From Acidobacteriaceae bacterium dw_441 (GTDB taxonomy: Bacteria > Acidobacteriota > Terriglobia > Terriglobales > Acidobacteriaceae), in the NCBI GenBank assembly GCA_018449715.1, contig JAAVVA010000007.1, positions 62,001 through 126,000 on the forward strand: 64,000 nucleotides of DNA, given 5' to 3'. Under the pieces are notes generated by a model, which saw only the letters and a list, made by a program, of their open reading frames with translations, ran no database searches and was not told the DNA's origin. The position numbers were made by a program, and so were the translations under genes. Position 1 is the stretch's first letter. Each line of letters begins with the position of its first letter. Of the stretch, positions 42,901 through 51,817 are shown piece by piece.

Positions 42901-43535
42901 ATCCCTTCAACCCGCGCCGTTACAGCTACGGTGTGGCCGACTATGATCGCAAGCACACTGCGGCCATCAACTACGTCTACGACCTGCCCAGCCTGACCCG
43001 CCGCTTCGGTGGTCCTCGCTGGCTCTCGTACCTCACCGACGACTACCAGCTCTCCGGCCTTGCCAACATGATGACCGGCACGCCGGTCAGGAACTCGCTC
43101 TACTCGCCCGCCAACCAGCTGACCGGAGGCTCGCAGTACAGCAAGACGCCGCCGATGTGGGTCGGTGTCGATGAGCGCGGCAACCTGTTGCTGCCCACCA
43201 TCGGCCAGCCCAGCCTGGGATCGCCGGGAAGCCTGCGTCAGGGCGGTCTGGTCACGTGGGACTCGTCGGTCTTCAAGAACTTCCCCATCGGGGAGTCCTC
43301 GAAGGGACGCTACATCCAGCTTCGTGGCGAGTTCTTCAACGTGCTCAACCACCCCAACATCAAGACGCGCGACTACGGTGCGAACGTCACGCTGCCGACC
43401 TACAACGGCAACGGAAGCTTCACGCCGCTCTCCATCGCCAAGGACAGCAACTGGGGACAGCCGACCGCGGCTTACTCTCCTTCCGGCCCTGGCGGACCGC
43501 GTGTCATCCAACTGGCGGCGAAGATCTACTTCTAA
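39954..43535 (+). CDS. Oar-like TonB-dependent outer-membrane receptor
   Basis: The protein has 1193 aa and starts at GTG 39954 with AAGGAAGG about 6 nt upstream. A long polar N-region precedes the signal helix (VALLAVVTLLAGALPSLGQ). It then has a carboxypeptidase-regulatory domain (TILGSIQDSTGAVIPDAQI), a plug-like region (DIALNGRNVLDIVRVVPGV, SINGTRTNQHEFTVDGAS) and a large barrel ending LAAKIYF. It is probably co-expressed with the downstream GH30 gene across a hairpin, so uptake of a glycan or glycolipid fragment is plausible. The 144-nt region between it and the divergent regulator would hold its control sites; no strong promoter hexamers were recognised there. Confidence 0.88.
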   Translation: MNHPYQLPSFNNNDFGESAAPPRSSSRVSNLLKVALLAVVTLLAGALPSLGQVTSGTILGSIQDSTGAVIPDAQIVAASPSLGITRKAVSSGNGTFSLSNLPAATYSITVTATGFETLKKDGIILSSADKLNAGAFTLQVGAEATSVTVSADSGQLQIQANSGERSDLITGKQLNDIALNGRNVLDIVRVVPGVAGVGSFGVSGTGGVSTYSINGTRTNQHEFTVDGASNVDTGDNGGTQVTINTDAISEVKVLTSNYQAEFGKAGGGSIVVTSRGGSNDFHGNVHFFHRNEGMNANDWVSNHNGTDKQLYRYNTVGYQVSGPIVKDKLFFFFSNEFYRQLVPGNINQYRTPTDLERQGDFSQSVDSNGNPLQIFNPATGTQFTGNRITASQLTAAQQATFAEVQKVLNLYPLPNVTGNNTYNRQDPLSYSHPRTEYIARVDYQLSQSERVFARYINNQDTATGPMGSFGLQCSGSLQFAGGCTNKQPGWNLSVDLTSTLSPTIVNEVSVGPSVYRSEIAGVNGNISVGANNINLPLLYPVTADTSIPDFGFNGNGQTYPSTYFGSTPWHQATTTINANDNLTWNLHSHTMKFGVFYQRGRKDQISYGNANSQFKFDNCSTSELGCLSSSAPNSGSPFASALVGSFQNFNQSSARPTGYFRYNQVEFYAQDTWQVSPRLTLDYGVRFVYIPPQYDADNQIGLFTPSAYNPSAAVSIDTSGAIIPNSGDRLNGMTFVSTGTLPKGGWNSRGIMYEPRLGLSYDIFGDHKGVIRGGFGISHDREQGNLIFNTVFSNPALVTSPTIFNSTIANIPNAAQSNSGVLGGIIGADINGQVPTIYSYSLGVQREIAHDVTLDIAYVGTMGRHLVTARDLNTIPYGTTFTRAAQDPSQFPGGVVPVVEPNLPAEYANAGYSFSGRYAYTQNFLSPYKGYGQMEYYKFDGTSNYNSLQVSVQRRFSHGLTFGGVYTWSKTLTTSSNDESYVDPFNPRRYSYGVADYDRKHTAAINYVYDLPSLTRRFGGPRWLSYLTDDYQLSGLANMMTGTPVRNSLYSPANQLTGGSQYSKTPPMWVGVDERGNLLLPTIGQPSLGSPGSLRQGGLVTWDSSVFKNFPIGESSKGRYIQLRGEFFNVLNHPNIKTRDYGANVTLPTYNGNGSFTPLSIAKDSNWGQPTAAYSPSGPGGPRVIQLAAKIYF

Positions 43536-43547
43536 CGCTGCATAACC

Positions 43548-43588
43548 GCCGGACGATCGTTTACCCTACGATCGTCCGGCCTCTCTTC
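43548..43588 (+). terminator. Terminator/attenuating hairpin after the second TonB receptor
   Basis: Thirteen-base-pair perfect stem (43548-43560 with 43568-43580), 7-nt loop, then CTCTCTTC. It may end most receptor transcripts and reduce read-through into the GH30 gene. Confidence 0.75.
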
Positions 43589-43638
43589 ATCCGATCTGTA
43601 AACCTCTATCTCCCTTCTTTTTGCTTCGAGGAACTCCT

Positions 43639-45051
43639 GTGATCTCATCTCTGCACTCTCGCGCGGCTGCTCTGCTTCTGGTTGCCTCCTCGTCCCTGTT
43701 CGCCCAGACGGTGCGCTCTTACGTCACGACGCCCGATCTCTCCCATGCCCTCGAGGCCCAGCCCGGCGCCAGCTTCACACGTCAGAGCGCGACCGCATCC
43801 GTCGTCATCAGCGTGGACGACAAGGAGCGTTACCAGACCATCGACGGCTTTGGAGCCGCGATGACCGAAGGCTCCGCGTGGCTTCTGCACGACCGCATTC
43901 CTCCCGCGCAGAGCAAAGAGGTGATGACGAAGCTCTTCTCCACTTCGAAGGGAATCGGACTCAGCTTCGTGCGTCTCCCGATTGCGTCGACCGATCTCTC
44001 ACGCAACCACTACAGCTACGACGATATGCCCGCCGGACAGCAGGACCCGGAGCTGAAGCACTTCTCCACGCAGAAGGACGAGGCGTATGTCTTTCCCTCG
44101 ATGCGCGAGATGCTGAAGATCAACCCGAAGATCACCGTCATGGCCACGCCGTGGAGCCCGCCCGGATGGATGAAGACGCATGACAGCATGAACGGCGGCT
44201 CCCTACGCGAAGACGCGATGCCCGCCTTCTCCAAATATCTCGTGCGCTCACTGCAGGCCTTCCAGAAAGAGGGGATCACCGTGAAGTACCTCACGGTGCA
44301 GAACGAGCCTCTGCACGAGCCGAACGATTTCCCCGGAACCCTCATGCTCGCCGATCAGCAGAAGCGACTTATCGGCAAGTACCTCGGCCCCGATCTTCGC
44401 AGCGCAGGTCTGAAGACACAGGTGATGGCGTACGACCACAACTGGGACCACCCGGAGTATCCCATCGAGGTCCTCTCCGACCCTGCAGCCGCTTCTTACA
44501 TGGCTGGCTCGGCTCTGCATTGTTATGGCGGTAATCCCGTCGCACAAAATGAGATTCACCAGAAGTTCCCCGACAAGGGCATCTGGATGACGGAGTGCTC
44601 CGGAGGAACCTGGCAGAAGGAGAATCCGCTCGCAGTCACAACACATCTTCTGATCGACACAACGCGCAACTGGGGCAAGGCCGTTGTGCTCTGGGGCATC
44701 GTGCTCGACAGCGACCACAACCCGCACGCAGGCGGCTGCGGAACCTGCCGCGGTCTTGTCACCGTCGATGCTAAGAATCCGTCGGCTATCTCTTACACCG
44801 GCGACTTCTACGCGCTGGCCCATGCCAGCCAGTTCGTTCGCGTGGGAGCAACCCGCATCGGCTCTTCGTCCTTTGGTCGCGAGGGACTTGAGAGCGTAGC
44901 CTTCCAGAACACCGATGGCTCGATCGCGCTGCTGGTCTTCAACAACGGAAAGAATGCCGCAAGCTTCGATATCAACTGGCAAGGACGCGCCGCGCATGGC
45001 TCTGTTCTGCCAGGAGCGCTCGCTACCTACACGTGGTCTTCGCGTAAATAA
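43639..45051 (+). CDS. Secreted glycoside hydrolase family 30
   Basis: The protein has 470 aa. The start is taken as GTG 43639 (AGGAA 6 nt upstream), giving the signal peptide MISSLHSRAAALLLVASSSL. The GH30 (glucosylceramidase-like) TIM barrel shows GFGAAMTEGSAW, the acid/base Glu223 in TVQNEPL, the nucleophile Glu319 in WMTECSGG, and MATPWSPPGWMKT. A small C-terminal beta domain follows. Family members cleave beta-1,6-glucans, xylans or glucosylceramide; the subfamily cannot be fixed here. It lies 103 nt after the TonB receptor gene, consistent with a receptor plus hydrolase pair. Confidence 0.88.
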   Translation: MISSLHSRAAALLLVASSSLFAQTVRSYVTTPDLSHALEAQPGASFTRQSATASVVISVDDKERYQTIDGFGAAMTEGSAWLLHDRIPPAQSKEVMTKLFSTSKGIGLSFVRLPIASTDLSRNHYSYDDMPAGQQDPELKHFSTQKDEAYVFPSMREMLKINPKITVMATPWSPPGWMKTHDSMNGGSLREDAMPAFSKYLVRSLQAFQKEGITVKYLTVQNEPLHEPNDFPGTLMLADQQKRLIGKYLGPDLRSAGLKTQVMAYDHNWDHPEYPIEVLSDPAAASYMAGSALHCYGGNPVAQNEIHQKFPDKGIWMTECSGGTWQKENPLAVTTHLLIDTTRNWGKAVVLWGIVLDSDHNPHAGGCGTCRGLVTVDAKNPSAISYTGDFYALAHASQFVRVGATRIGSSSFGREGLESVAFQNTDGSIALLVFNNGKNAASFDINWQGRAAHGSVLPGALATYTWSSRK

Positions 45052-45056
45052 AAGCA

Positions 45057-45086
45057 GCCCATCCCTGCCAGCAAACAGGGATGGGC
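45057..45086 (-). terminator. Terminator of the acetamidase gene
   Basis: Eleven-base-pair stem (45057-45067 with 45076-45086). On the minus strand it is followed by TGCTTTTATTT. It lies between convergent genes. Confidence 0.7.
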
Positions 45087-45109
45087 CACGAAAGAGATGA
45101 GCGGAGGTT

Positions 45110-46135
45110 TTACTTCGCTGCTGTATTGGTGAAGATGTTCTTCGGGCACATGGCATGAACCCCGACGTTTCCATCCACCAACTCTGTAATGTCCAGATCG
45201 ACGGCGAGGCTTGAAAGCATGTACGCATCGTCCCGTGTCATGTGCTTCTCTTCGACGAGGAAGTCGATCATATCGCGCAGAGCGTGCTCGGTGGCTTCCT
45301 TCAGATCAGGACTGAATCCCATCGTAATGTAGTGCGTCGGAGTCTCCGCGCGCGGCCAGCTCATAGGCTTCTTCTTGTGCACAATGAACTTGAAGGTTCC
45401 AGTGAGGAAGGTCTCCATCGCGGTGATGTCGACCTCGCCATTGCCCTGCCCCGCGTGGCCGTCACCAGCTTCAAACATGGCTCCCTTGGCCGCGACTGGG
45501 ATGTAGAGCGTAGTGCCAGCGACCAACTCCTTGTTATCCATGTTGCCCGCGTGAGCAAAGGGCTCCGTGCTTCCAATCTTCCCGCCCGAACCAGCAACCC
45601 CCATGCTCCCGAAGAAGGGACGCAACGGTATCTCAATGCCCGGAGCGAAGTGGCCGACCATCTTCTGCAGGTCCAGCGGAATGATGCGGTTGCGGCTGTA
45701 AGGAAACTCCATCGGCAGAAAACCGTGATGCAGCCCGAAGCCGTTGCACGCAAACGGAGCGTCAATCGCAACCTTCAGAATCTGCACCTCAAGCACATCG
45801 CCGGGCTCGGCCTCCGCAATCGCCACAGGGCCAGTCAGGATGTGGCCTCCGGGGCCTTTCTCGCCAGCAGGATAGTTCTTGTACACCTCATCGTTGTAAG
45901 GCGGAATGTCCTCTGCCTTCACGCCGCGAGCAATCAGTCTTTCGTTCGGCCCGCAGGTGGAAAGGGTCTGCATCACGACCGTATCCCCGCTGTGCACGGT
46001 CAGGGCCGGATGCATGCTGCCGTAGTATCCCCACGATACGGTCTTCGAGGTTGCATTCACGGTATATGTCTGCTGGGCGACTCCATGCAGCGAGACGCCT
46101 GCAAGCAGGCCCGCCGCCAAGATTAATCTACGCAT
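45110..46135 (-). CDS. Secreted acetamidase/formamidase family protein
   Basis: The protein has 341 aa from ATG 46135 (AGGAGAG upstream), with a signal peptide ending near HGVAQQ. A 65-codon upstream extension overlaps the receptor gene end and is rejected. The FmdA/AmdA fold is indicated by an N-terminal PGDVLEVQI segment, GEKGPGGHILTGP, the metal-site region DGHAGQGNGEVDITAMET and SWPRAETPTHYITMG. The family hydrolyses short amides to carboxylate and ammonia; a few members act on other amides. The export signal sets it apart from the usual cytoplasmic enzymes. It lies 74 nt downstream of the third TonB receptor gene in the same direction, so co-transcription is likely. Confidence 0.82.
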   Translation of the reverse strand: MRRLILAAGLLAGVSLHGVAQQTYTVNATSKTVSWGYYGSMHPALTVHSGDTVVMQTLSTCGPNERLIARGVKAEDIPPYNDEVYKNYPAGEKGPGGHILTGPVAIAEAEPGDVLEVQILKVAIDAPFACNGFGLHHGFLPMEFPYSRNRIIPLDLQKMVGHFAPGIEIPLRPFFGSMGVAGSGGKIGSTEPFAHAGNMDNKELVAGTTLYIPVAAKGAMFEAGDGHAGQGNGEVDITAMETFLTGTFKFIVHKKKPMSWPRAETPTHYITMGFSPDLKEATEHALRDMIDFLVEEKHMTRDDAYMLSSLAVDLDITELVDGNVGVHAMCPKNIFTNTAAK

Positions 46136-46209
46136 AACTCTCCTGTGAACTTCGGTCATTCTGCCAGAAACAACGCGATGGCCCAGTGAGAACCATCGCA
46201 TCTTCATCA

Positions 46210-49200
46210 CTAGTACTGATACTTCAGTGCGAACTGAATCAGTCGCGGAGCCACGGATGACGCGTTGATCACGCCATAGCTGGCCGTACCCACTCCGGTT
46301 CCGGGGTTCGCATACTGCGCATGGTTCCACACGTTGAAGAATTCCGTGCGGAAGGTGAGCGTCGCACTTTCATGGATGCCACCAACCCGCGTCTCCTTCG
46401 CGAGAGTCATATCCCAGTTGTTATTACCCGGGCCGCGAGCCACTCCAGTTCCGCTGTTACCGTAATCGATCGCCTGCACGCCATTGAAGGCTGCGCTGTT
46501 CGGTACAGTCGGGGCCGTCGTGAACAGTTTCGGACCAGCAGTAAGGAAGGTGTTCGACTTGATGCGATCCAGCATCGCGCCACCGCTCTTATTCAGGACA
46601 TCCTTGTTCCCCATGCCCTGAGCATACTGCGCGCGGCTGGCAGTGCCGTAGGCCGTGCCATTCCGCGTATCGGTAAAGGTCAGCGGCTTGCCCGACTGCA
46701 ACGTGGTCACGCCAGAAACCTTCCATCCACTCGTTGCAATACGAGCAAACGTCGCGCCGTTCCTGATGCCCGGAATCTGCCACGTGTAGGCGACCGAAAG
46801 GCGATTCGTCCTGTCATACGCAGCCAGTCCGTAACGCGCGTGACGATCGTTCGGGTCGTTACTGTTGCCGCTTCCACCGGAGAAGACGCCGTTCTGGCCA
46901 TCGCCACCCGTCACCGTCGTCATAACCTTGCTCCACGTATAAGAGCCTTGAATGAAGAGGCCGTGGCTCATCTGACGACGCAGATTAGCCTGCAGGCTGC
47001 TGTAGTTGGAGAAGCCATAGGTCTCAATCCGAGTCACGCCGCCAGGAGTAAATCCCTGGTACGGAACACGGGCCTGCAGGTTCGCAGAGGCCACCGTGTT
47101 CGTCGTCACGCCGTTGATGGGGTTTTCGGGACTGGCAAGATACGCACGGTTCAAAGCGCGGGACTCCGCCAGTCGCGTTCCACGCGTTCCCACATATCCG
47201 ATCTCGAAGACCAGATTCGCAGGAAGCTGCTTTTCTACATCGAGGTTGTACTGCTGCACCATCGGTGAATCGATGTTCTCCGCAACGCCAGTCACCGTCA
47301 GGGTGTAGTTCGGCGAACGCGGCCTCCACGTTCCCGGAGTCAGCACCGTCGTGTACGGAGTCTGGAAGGTCGCCGCCGCATTCGCCGCACCGCTCAAACT
47401 GGAAGAGCTTACGAAGGGCTGATTGCCCAGCGTCTGCAACACCGAGTTTGCATTCGGCAGCGTATAGAAGACGCCGTAACCACCACGAATCACGCTCGTG
47501 CTCGACGATCCAAAGGGCTGATATGCGAAGCCGATGCGCGGACCAAAGTTGTGCATCGGCAGATCATTTCTGCCAAGGCTCATGCTGCCCGACCGTGTGA
47601 TTCCGGCCGGAAGAGGAAGGCTGTAGTTTTTAGGAACGACGAATCCTTGGAAGGTTCCTCCTGCGGGAACAGGCTCGAAGGGAGTCACGAGCGAAGGCCA
47701 GAACGTAGTGAGTACGCCTTTGTTCGTACTCACGCCGCTGTTCAGTTCCCAGCGAAGACCGGCGTTAATCGTCAGGTTCGAGGTCAGCTTGATGTCATCC
47801 TGAACGAACATTGCCATCGCCGTGCCGCGATAGCCCTTGTAGTACGAACCCTGCTGGCTGCCGCTGGTGTTGACGTTGCTGAATCCCGAACCTGTACCCG
47901 CAGCATTCAGACCAAGCAGGAAGTCCTGAAAGGTAAGGAAATTCACGCTGCCGCGCTTGTTGTTCGGATCGTCGAAGTTGAACTGGTTTTTCTCTCCGGT
48001 AAACCCTGCGCGGATGCTCTGCTTTCCATGCGTCCACGAGATCTGGTCGCTGATCTCGAAGGTATTCACCGCCGACATGGAGACGTCGTTGTTCACGCCG
48101 CCAAGGTTGAAGTATCCCGTCACCGAAACAATCGGCATCAGCGGATACGTCGGATCGCTCGGCGCCGTCATTCCAATCTGATCGAAGGTGAGGTTCGCCT
48201 GCGTGTTCAGCGTTCCGGTGTTACGGATATAACCGATCAATCCCTCATTCAGGAAGTGAGGCGTAACCGCCGAGGTCAGCTTCATCACTGCCACCTGGCT
48301 ATTGAATGTAGGAGTCACTCCATTGCCCGGCGTATTGGCGGAGCTGCTGAAGGGCTGATTCTGGGGCTGGTTCGAATAGAAGTATCTCTGCGAAAGAGTG
48401 TGCTTCATCGAAAGGATGTAGTCGGTATTCACCATGAACTGGTCTTCGCTGTAATGCGACGGAATGCTGAAGGTCGAAAGACCCACGCGGTTCCCATTCG
48501 TGTCCGCCCCATAACGCTGTGGTGTCGGGATCAGGTAGGTGCCATTCGCAATCTTCTGGTTCAGCAGGTTCAAAGCAACCGGATTAATGTTGTCGCCGTC
48601 ACAGGTGACGTTCGTTCCACCATAGAAGGGAGCCCACTTCGCACGTCCTTCCGGTGTGCTTGCCGTGCTTGCGCTGGGACATGCGATCGCTCCAATCGCC
48701 GCCGCGCTGCGATCGTCGGTCAACGGAAACAGCGTGTTGCTGGCCAGGGAGCTTGCGCTCAGTCCATTCACCTGCCTCGTACCCTGGTAGGTGCCGAAGA
48801 AGAAGAGCTTGTCCTTCATGATCGGGCCTCCGACCGATCCGCCGAACTGGTTCTGCTTCATAACGGCGCGCTTCTGACCACCGATCTTCAGGAAGGTATC
48901 GTTCGCGTTCAACACGTCGTTGCGGAAAAACTCCCACACGGCTCCGTGAAAGTTGTTCGTTCCACTCTTGGTGATGACATCCACATTTGCTCCGGCATCG
49001 CGTCCGAAACCCGCATCATAGTTGGTCGTCTGAATTTTGAACTCCTGCAGAGCGTCAGGATTTGGGATAGCGATACCCGCCTGCTGCACGAAGTCTCCGG
49101 CGCGGCCGGAGCCGAAGTTGTTGATGTCCGCACCGTCCATGTGGAAGTTGTTGCTGATGCTGCTGGCGCCGTTGACGTAGACGTCCTGCGTTCCCTTGCC

Positions 49201-49740
49201 CAGCGAGGCCGCGTTATTCACGTCGCCCGCAACGCCTGCCGACAGTGTGAGCACCTGCGTGTAGTTGCGATTCGTCAGCGGAACCTCGCGAATGGTGTTG
49301 CCATCGACGACTGTTCCCAACGTGGCGTTTTCTACCTGCAGCGCCGCACCCTGCGTACTGACTTCGACTGTCTCCGATTCGCTTCCCAGCGTAAGCTGCG
49401 CATCAGCGCGCATCGTCTCCGTCACGACAATGTTTACCGGAGGAAGCTCCTGCGTCTTAAAACCCGTCACAGAGATGGTGACCTTATAAACCTCGGGAGG
49501 AAGCAGGCCGATCGTGTACTGACCGCTCTGATCGGTTTTGACTACGCGAGCCTGAGCCGTCGCCGACGAGGTCACCGTAACCGTTGCATCGGCAATCACA
49601 GCGCCCTGCGGATCCGTGACGGTTCCACGAACCGCACCTGTGGTTGATGTCTGACCGGATGCGACATGGACCATCATCAGAAATACAAACAGGCGCAATA
49701 CACCTGTGCATCGATTAGAAAGTAGTACCTTCCAATGCAT
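46210..49740 (-). CDS. Oar-like TonB-dependent outer-membrane receptor
   Basis: The protein has 1176 aa from ATG 49740 (AGAGG 7 nt upstream) with signal peptide MHWKVLLSNRCTGVLRLFVF ending near HVASGQ. A carboxypeptidase-regulatory domain (AVRGTVTDPQGAVIADATV), plug-like region (EVPLTNRNYTQVLTLSAGV, YVNGASSISNNFHMDGAD) and barrel follow, ending FALKYQY. GC and codon use match the neighbours. It is followed by the exported acetamidase gene. The long intergenic region upstream contains the palindrome at 49836-49847. Confidence 0.88.
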   Translation of the reverse strand: MHWKVLLSNRCTGVLRLFVFLMMVHVASGQTSTTGAVRGTVTDPQGAVIADATVTVTSSATAQARVVKTDQSGQYTIGLLPPEVYKVTISVTGFKTQELPPVNIVVTETMRADAQLTLGSESETVEVSTQGAALQVENATLGTVVDGNTIREVPLTNRNYTQVLTLSAGVAGDVNNAASLGKGTQDVYVNGASSISNNFHMDGADINNFGSGRAGDFVQQAGIAIPNPDALQEFKIQTTNYDAGFGRDAGANVDVITKSGTNNFHGAVWEFFRNDVLNANDTFLKIGGQKRAVMKQNQFGGSVGGPIMKDKLFFFGTYQGTRQVNGLSASSLASNTLFPLTDDRSAAAIGAIACPSASTASTPEGRAKWAPFYGGTNVTCDGDNINPVALNLLNQKIANGTYLIPTPQRYGADTNGNRVGLSTFSIPSHYSEDQFMVNTDYILSMKHTLSQRYFYSNQPQNQPFSSSANTPGNGVTPTFNSQVAVMKLTSAVTPHFLNEGLIGYIRNTGTLNTQANLTFDQIGMTAPSDPTYPLMPIVSVTGYFNLGGVNNDVSMSAVNTFEISDQISWTHGKQSIRAGFTGEKNQFNFDDPNNKRGSVNFLTFQDFLLGLNAAGTGSGFSNVNTSGSQQGSYYKGYRGTAMAMFVQDDIKLTSNLTINAGLRWELNSGVSTNKGVLTTFWPSLVTPFEPVPAGGTFQGFVVPKNYSLPLPAGITRSGSMSLGRNDLPMHNFGPRIGFAYQPFGSSSTSVIRGGYGVFYTLPNANSVLQTLGNQPFVSSSSLSGAANAAATFQTPYTTVLTPGTWRPRSPNYTLTVTGVAENIDSPMVQQYNLDVEKQLPANLVFEIGYVGTRGTRLAESRALNRAYLASPENPINGVTTNTVASANLQARVPYQGFTPGGVTRIETYGFSNYSSLQANLRRQMSHGLFIQGSYTWSKVMTTVTGGDGQNGVFSGGSGNSNDPNDRHARYGLAAYDRTNRLSVAYTWQIPGIRNGATFARIATSGWKVSGVTTLQSGKPLTFTDTRNGTAYGTASRAQYAQGMGNKDVLNKSGGAMLDRIKSNTFLTAGPKLFTTAPTVPNSAAFNGVQAIDYGNSGTGVARGPGNNNWDMTLAKETRVGGIHESATLTFRTEFFNVWNHAQYANPGTGVGTASYGVINASSVAPRLIQFALKYQY

Positions 49741-50205
49741 ATCCAGACCTCTTTGCGGGTTGAGTTTCTAGATTGTGCATGGATTCTGTTTTTTATGAAA
49801 TTCGCATAAATACTGCGACTCGCCATTTATGTATACGTAGTTCTACGCAGAATGCGGCATGACGAAAGACAGGGACACTGCTTCACACAGGATCATCCTC
49901 ATGCTGTAGACAGAAGTCATGCATTTACTTCGATCGCAAGAAATAATTCTTCTTTCTGCATTGCTCTCTGAAAGAGTAGACAGTCGCCGTGACATCTGAC
50001 ATATTAGGGAAAAGTTACAAACCAATCAGCCATGTCTGCTGCTGGACTATCTTGTGACTTTCGTTCCCTCTCCAAATTTGGCTTACGACAAGGCAGCTTC
50101 ATGGCGCCGGTAGTTTCTTTTCTTCCCGCCCATGCAGATCGATCTGTCGATGTTGCAGCTTTGATGTAGCGCCGTCGCATCAGCATTCTTTCAGGAAATT
50201 CAATC
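49741..50205. other. 465-nt divergent intergenic region
   Basis: AT-rich relative to its surroundings; no gene is supported (short frames on both strands have poor codon use). It separates the third TonB receptor gene (minus) from the M28 peptidase gene (plus) and so must carry both promoters. It contains the palindrome 49836-49847, and on the minus strand a TATTTA -10-like hexamer (49812-49807) 23 nt from it. A GTATAC at 49831-49836 lacks the rest of the 25-bp GntR-linked element. Confidence 0.6.
49836..49847. promoter_or_regulatory. GTAG-N2-CTAC palindrome, copy 1
   Basis: CGTAGTTCTACG, a perfect CGTAG/CTACG inverted repeat about 24 nt from a -10-like hexamer for the TonB receptor. The same core occurs at 55102-55111 and, with one mismatch, at 63116-63125. 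A NarL-type regulator could bind it. Confidence 0.45.
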
Positions 50206-51690
50206 ATGAAGAGCTTTTGTTTCGCTGCTGTAGCGTTGTTCTCTGTTGTCACATGCTCTGGTCGGGCCGTCGCGCAGAAGACAGGCCATGCACAAACGCA
50301 CAAGCTGGACTATGAAGCGGTCGGCTCTCCCCTGGGAACTTCGCCTGTAGACCGTCAGATCGCCGCAGCATTGAAGCAGGTGTCGACGGAGCACATTCAA
50401 GCGAACATTGCGCGTCTCGTCGATTTCAACAACCGCACGACTATCTCTTCAACCGAAACTGATCTGAAGCCAGGCACAGGAGTTCTTGCTGCGGCTGACT
50501 GGATCAAGTCGCAGTTCGAGAGCTACAGCAAGGACTGCGGCGGATGCCTTGAGGTTCAGTTCGACGAGTTTATCGAGCAACCGCAACCAGGCTTCAACAA
50601 CAGCCGACCACGCATCATCAAACCGACACCGATTCGCAATGTCTATGCGATTCTTCGCGGCTCCGATCCCACCGCAGCAAAGCGAATGTACCTTGTCACC
50701 GGCCATTACGACACACGCGAAACCGATGTGATGAACACGCACGACTTTGCTCCCGGCGCCAACGATGATTCCAGCGGCACAGCCGTCTCGATGGAAGCCG
50801 CTCGCGTGTTGAGCAAGTACAAGTTCCCCGCAACCATCGTCTTCGTAGCAGTGGCAGGAGAAGAGCAGGGGCTGAATGGTTCTCACCATCTCGCGCAACG
50901 CGCAAAGAAAGAGGGCTGGGAACTTGAGGGCGTTCTCAACAACGATATCGTTGGCGGAGACACAACACCCGGCGACACGCTGCAAAGCAAGCAGCACATC
51001 CGCGTCTTTTCGCAGGGCATCCTTCCCTCGTCTCCCATCGAGCAGATTCGCCAGACGCTTTCGATCGGCGGAGAAAGCGAGACTCCTTCGCGCCAACTGG
51101 CGCGTGAGGTGCTTGAGGTAAGCCGGACTTACTTCCCCGCCCCTCGTCCCTTCCACGCAGTGATGGAGCTTCGCCTCGACCGCTTTCTTCGCGGTGGCGA
51201 TCATCGCTCGTTCAGCGATGAAGGCTTTCCCGCGGTGCGATTTACAGAGTGGCGCGAAAACTTCGCGCATCAACACCAGCATGTCCGCACTGAAAACGGC
51301 AAGGAGTACGGTGACCTGTTGAAGTTCGACGACTTCAACTACATTGCGCAGGTTGCCCGTCTCAACATTGCAACACTGGCCACGCTGGCCTCTACTCCTG
51401 GAATGCCGCAGCAGGTTCGCGTATCGACCTCGAATCTTGATAACGACACAATTCTGAAGTGGGATGCGCCGAAGAACTTCTCCGGCGATGTGCATTACCA
51501 GATCGTATGGCGCGAGACCGCTGTCAACGACTGGCAGTACGCCGTCGACGCAAAGCAGTTTGCAGGGACAGATTCCAACACGGTGCGGCTTCCCATCTCC
51601 AAGGACAATGTGTTCTTCGGCATCAGGGCCTGCAATGCGGCGGGAATCTGCAGCCAGGCTGTGCCTCCCTTGCCATCGCGTGAGCGATAG
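50206..51690 (+). CDS. Secreted M28-family zinc peptidase with C-terminal Fn3-like domain
   Basis: The protein has 494 aa and signal peptide MKSFCFAAVALFSVVTCSGR. The co-catalytic zinc site is visible as TGHYDTR, GANDDSSG, AGEEQG, NNDIVGGD and a late HQHQH. Residues about 400-490 look like a fibronectin-type III domain (TILKWDAP, YQIVWRETAVNDWQYAV). M28 enzymes are aminopeptidases or carboxypeptidases acting outside the cytoplasm. ATG 50206 has AGGAAA 8 nt upstream. It is divergent from the receptor gene and followed at 127 nt by the PAS kinase gene. Confidence 0.87.
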   Translation: MKSFCFAAVALFSVVTCSGRAVAQKTGHAQTHKLDYEAVGSPLGTSPVDRQIAAALKQVSTEHIQANIARLVDFNNRTTISSTETDLKPGTGVLAAADWIKSQFESYSKDCGGCLEVQFDEFIEQPQPGFNNSRPRIIKPTPIRNVYAILRGSDPTAAKRMYLVTGHYDTRETDVMNTHDFAPGANDDSSGTAVSMEAARVLSKYKFPATIVFVAVAGEEQGLNGSHHLAQRAKKEGWELEGVLNNDIVGGDTTPGDTLQSKQHIRVFSQGILPSSPIEQIRQTLSIGGESETPSRQLAREVLEVSRTYFPAPRPFHAVMELRLDRFLRGGDHRSFSDEGFPAVRFTEWRENFAHQHQHVRTENGKEYGDLLKFDDFNYIAQVARLNIATLATLASTPGMPQQVRVSTSNLDNDTILKWDAPKNFSGDVHYQIVWRETAVNDWQYAVDAKQFAGTDSNTVRLPISKDNVFFGIRACNAAGICSQAVPPLPSRER

Positions 51691-51817
51691 CCAGGGAGAT
51701 GATGAAGCGCTTGCACGATGGTTTCAAGCGTCGTGGATTTTGCAATTCCATCGCGGCGTTTGCTTGTAGTGGCATTATGTTCGACTCAGCTATCACTTCT
51801 TTTTAGAAGAGGAATCT

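Noticed and set aside
39972..43511. Very long minus-strand open frames (772 and 386 codons) opposite the second TonB receptor
   Set aside because: Val/Ala/Gly/Arg-rich, low-complexity translations without any family motif, mirror-images of a well-supported receptor gene. They are a GC-rich codon-shadow effect.
49831..49836. GTATAC in the 49741-50205 intergenic region as a third GntR site
   Set aside because: Only the six central bases match; the CGTTGAC context and spacing are missing.
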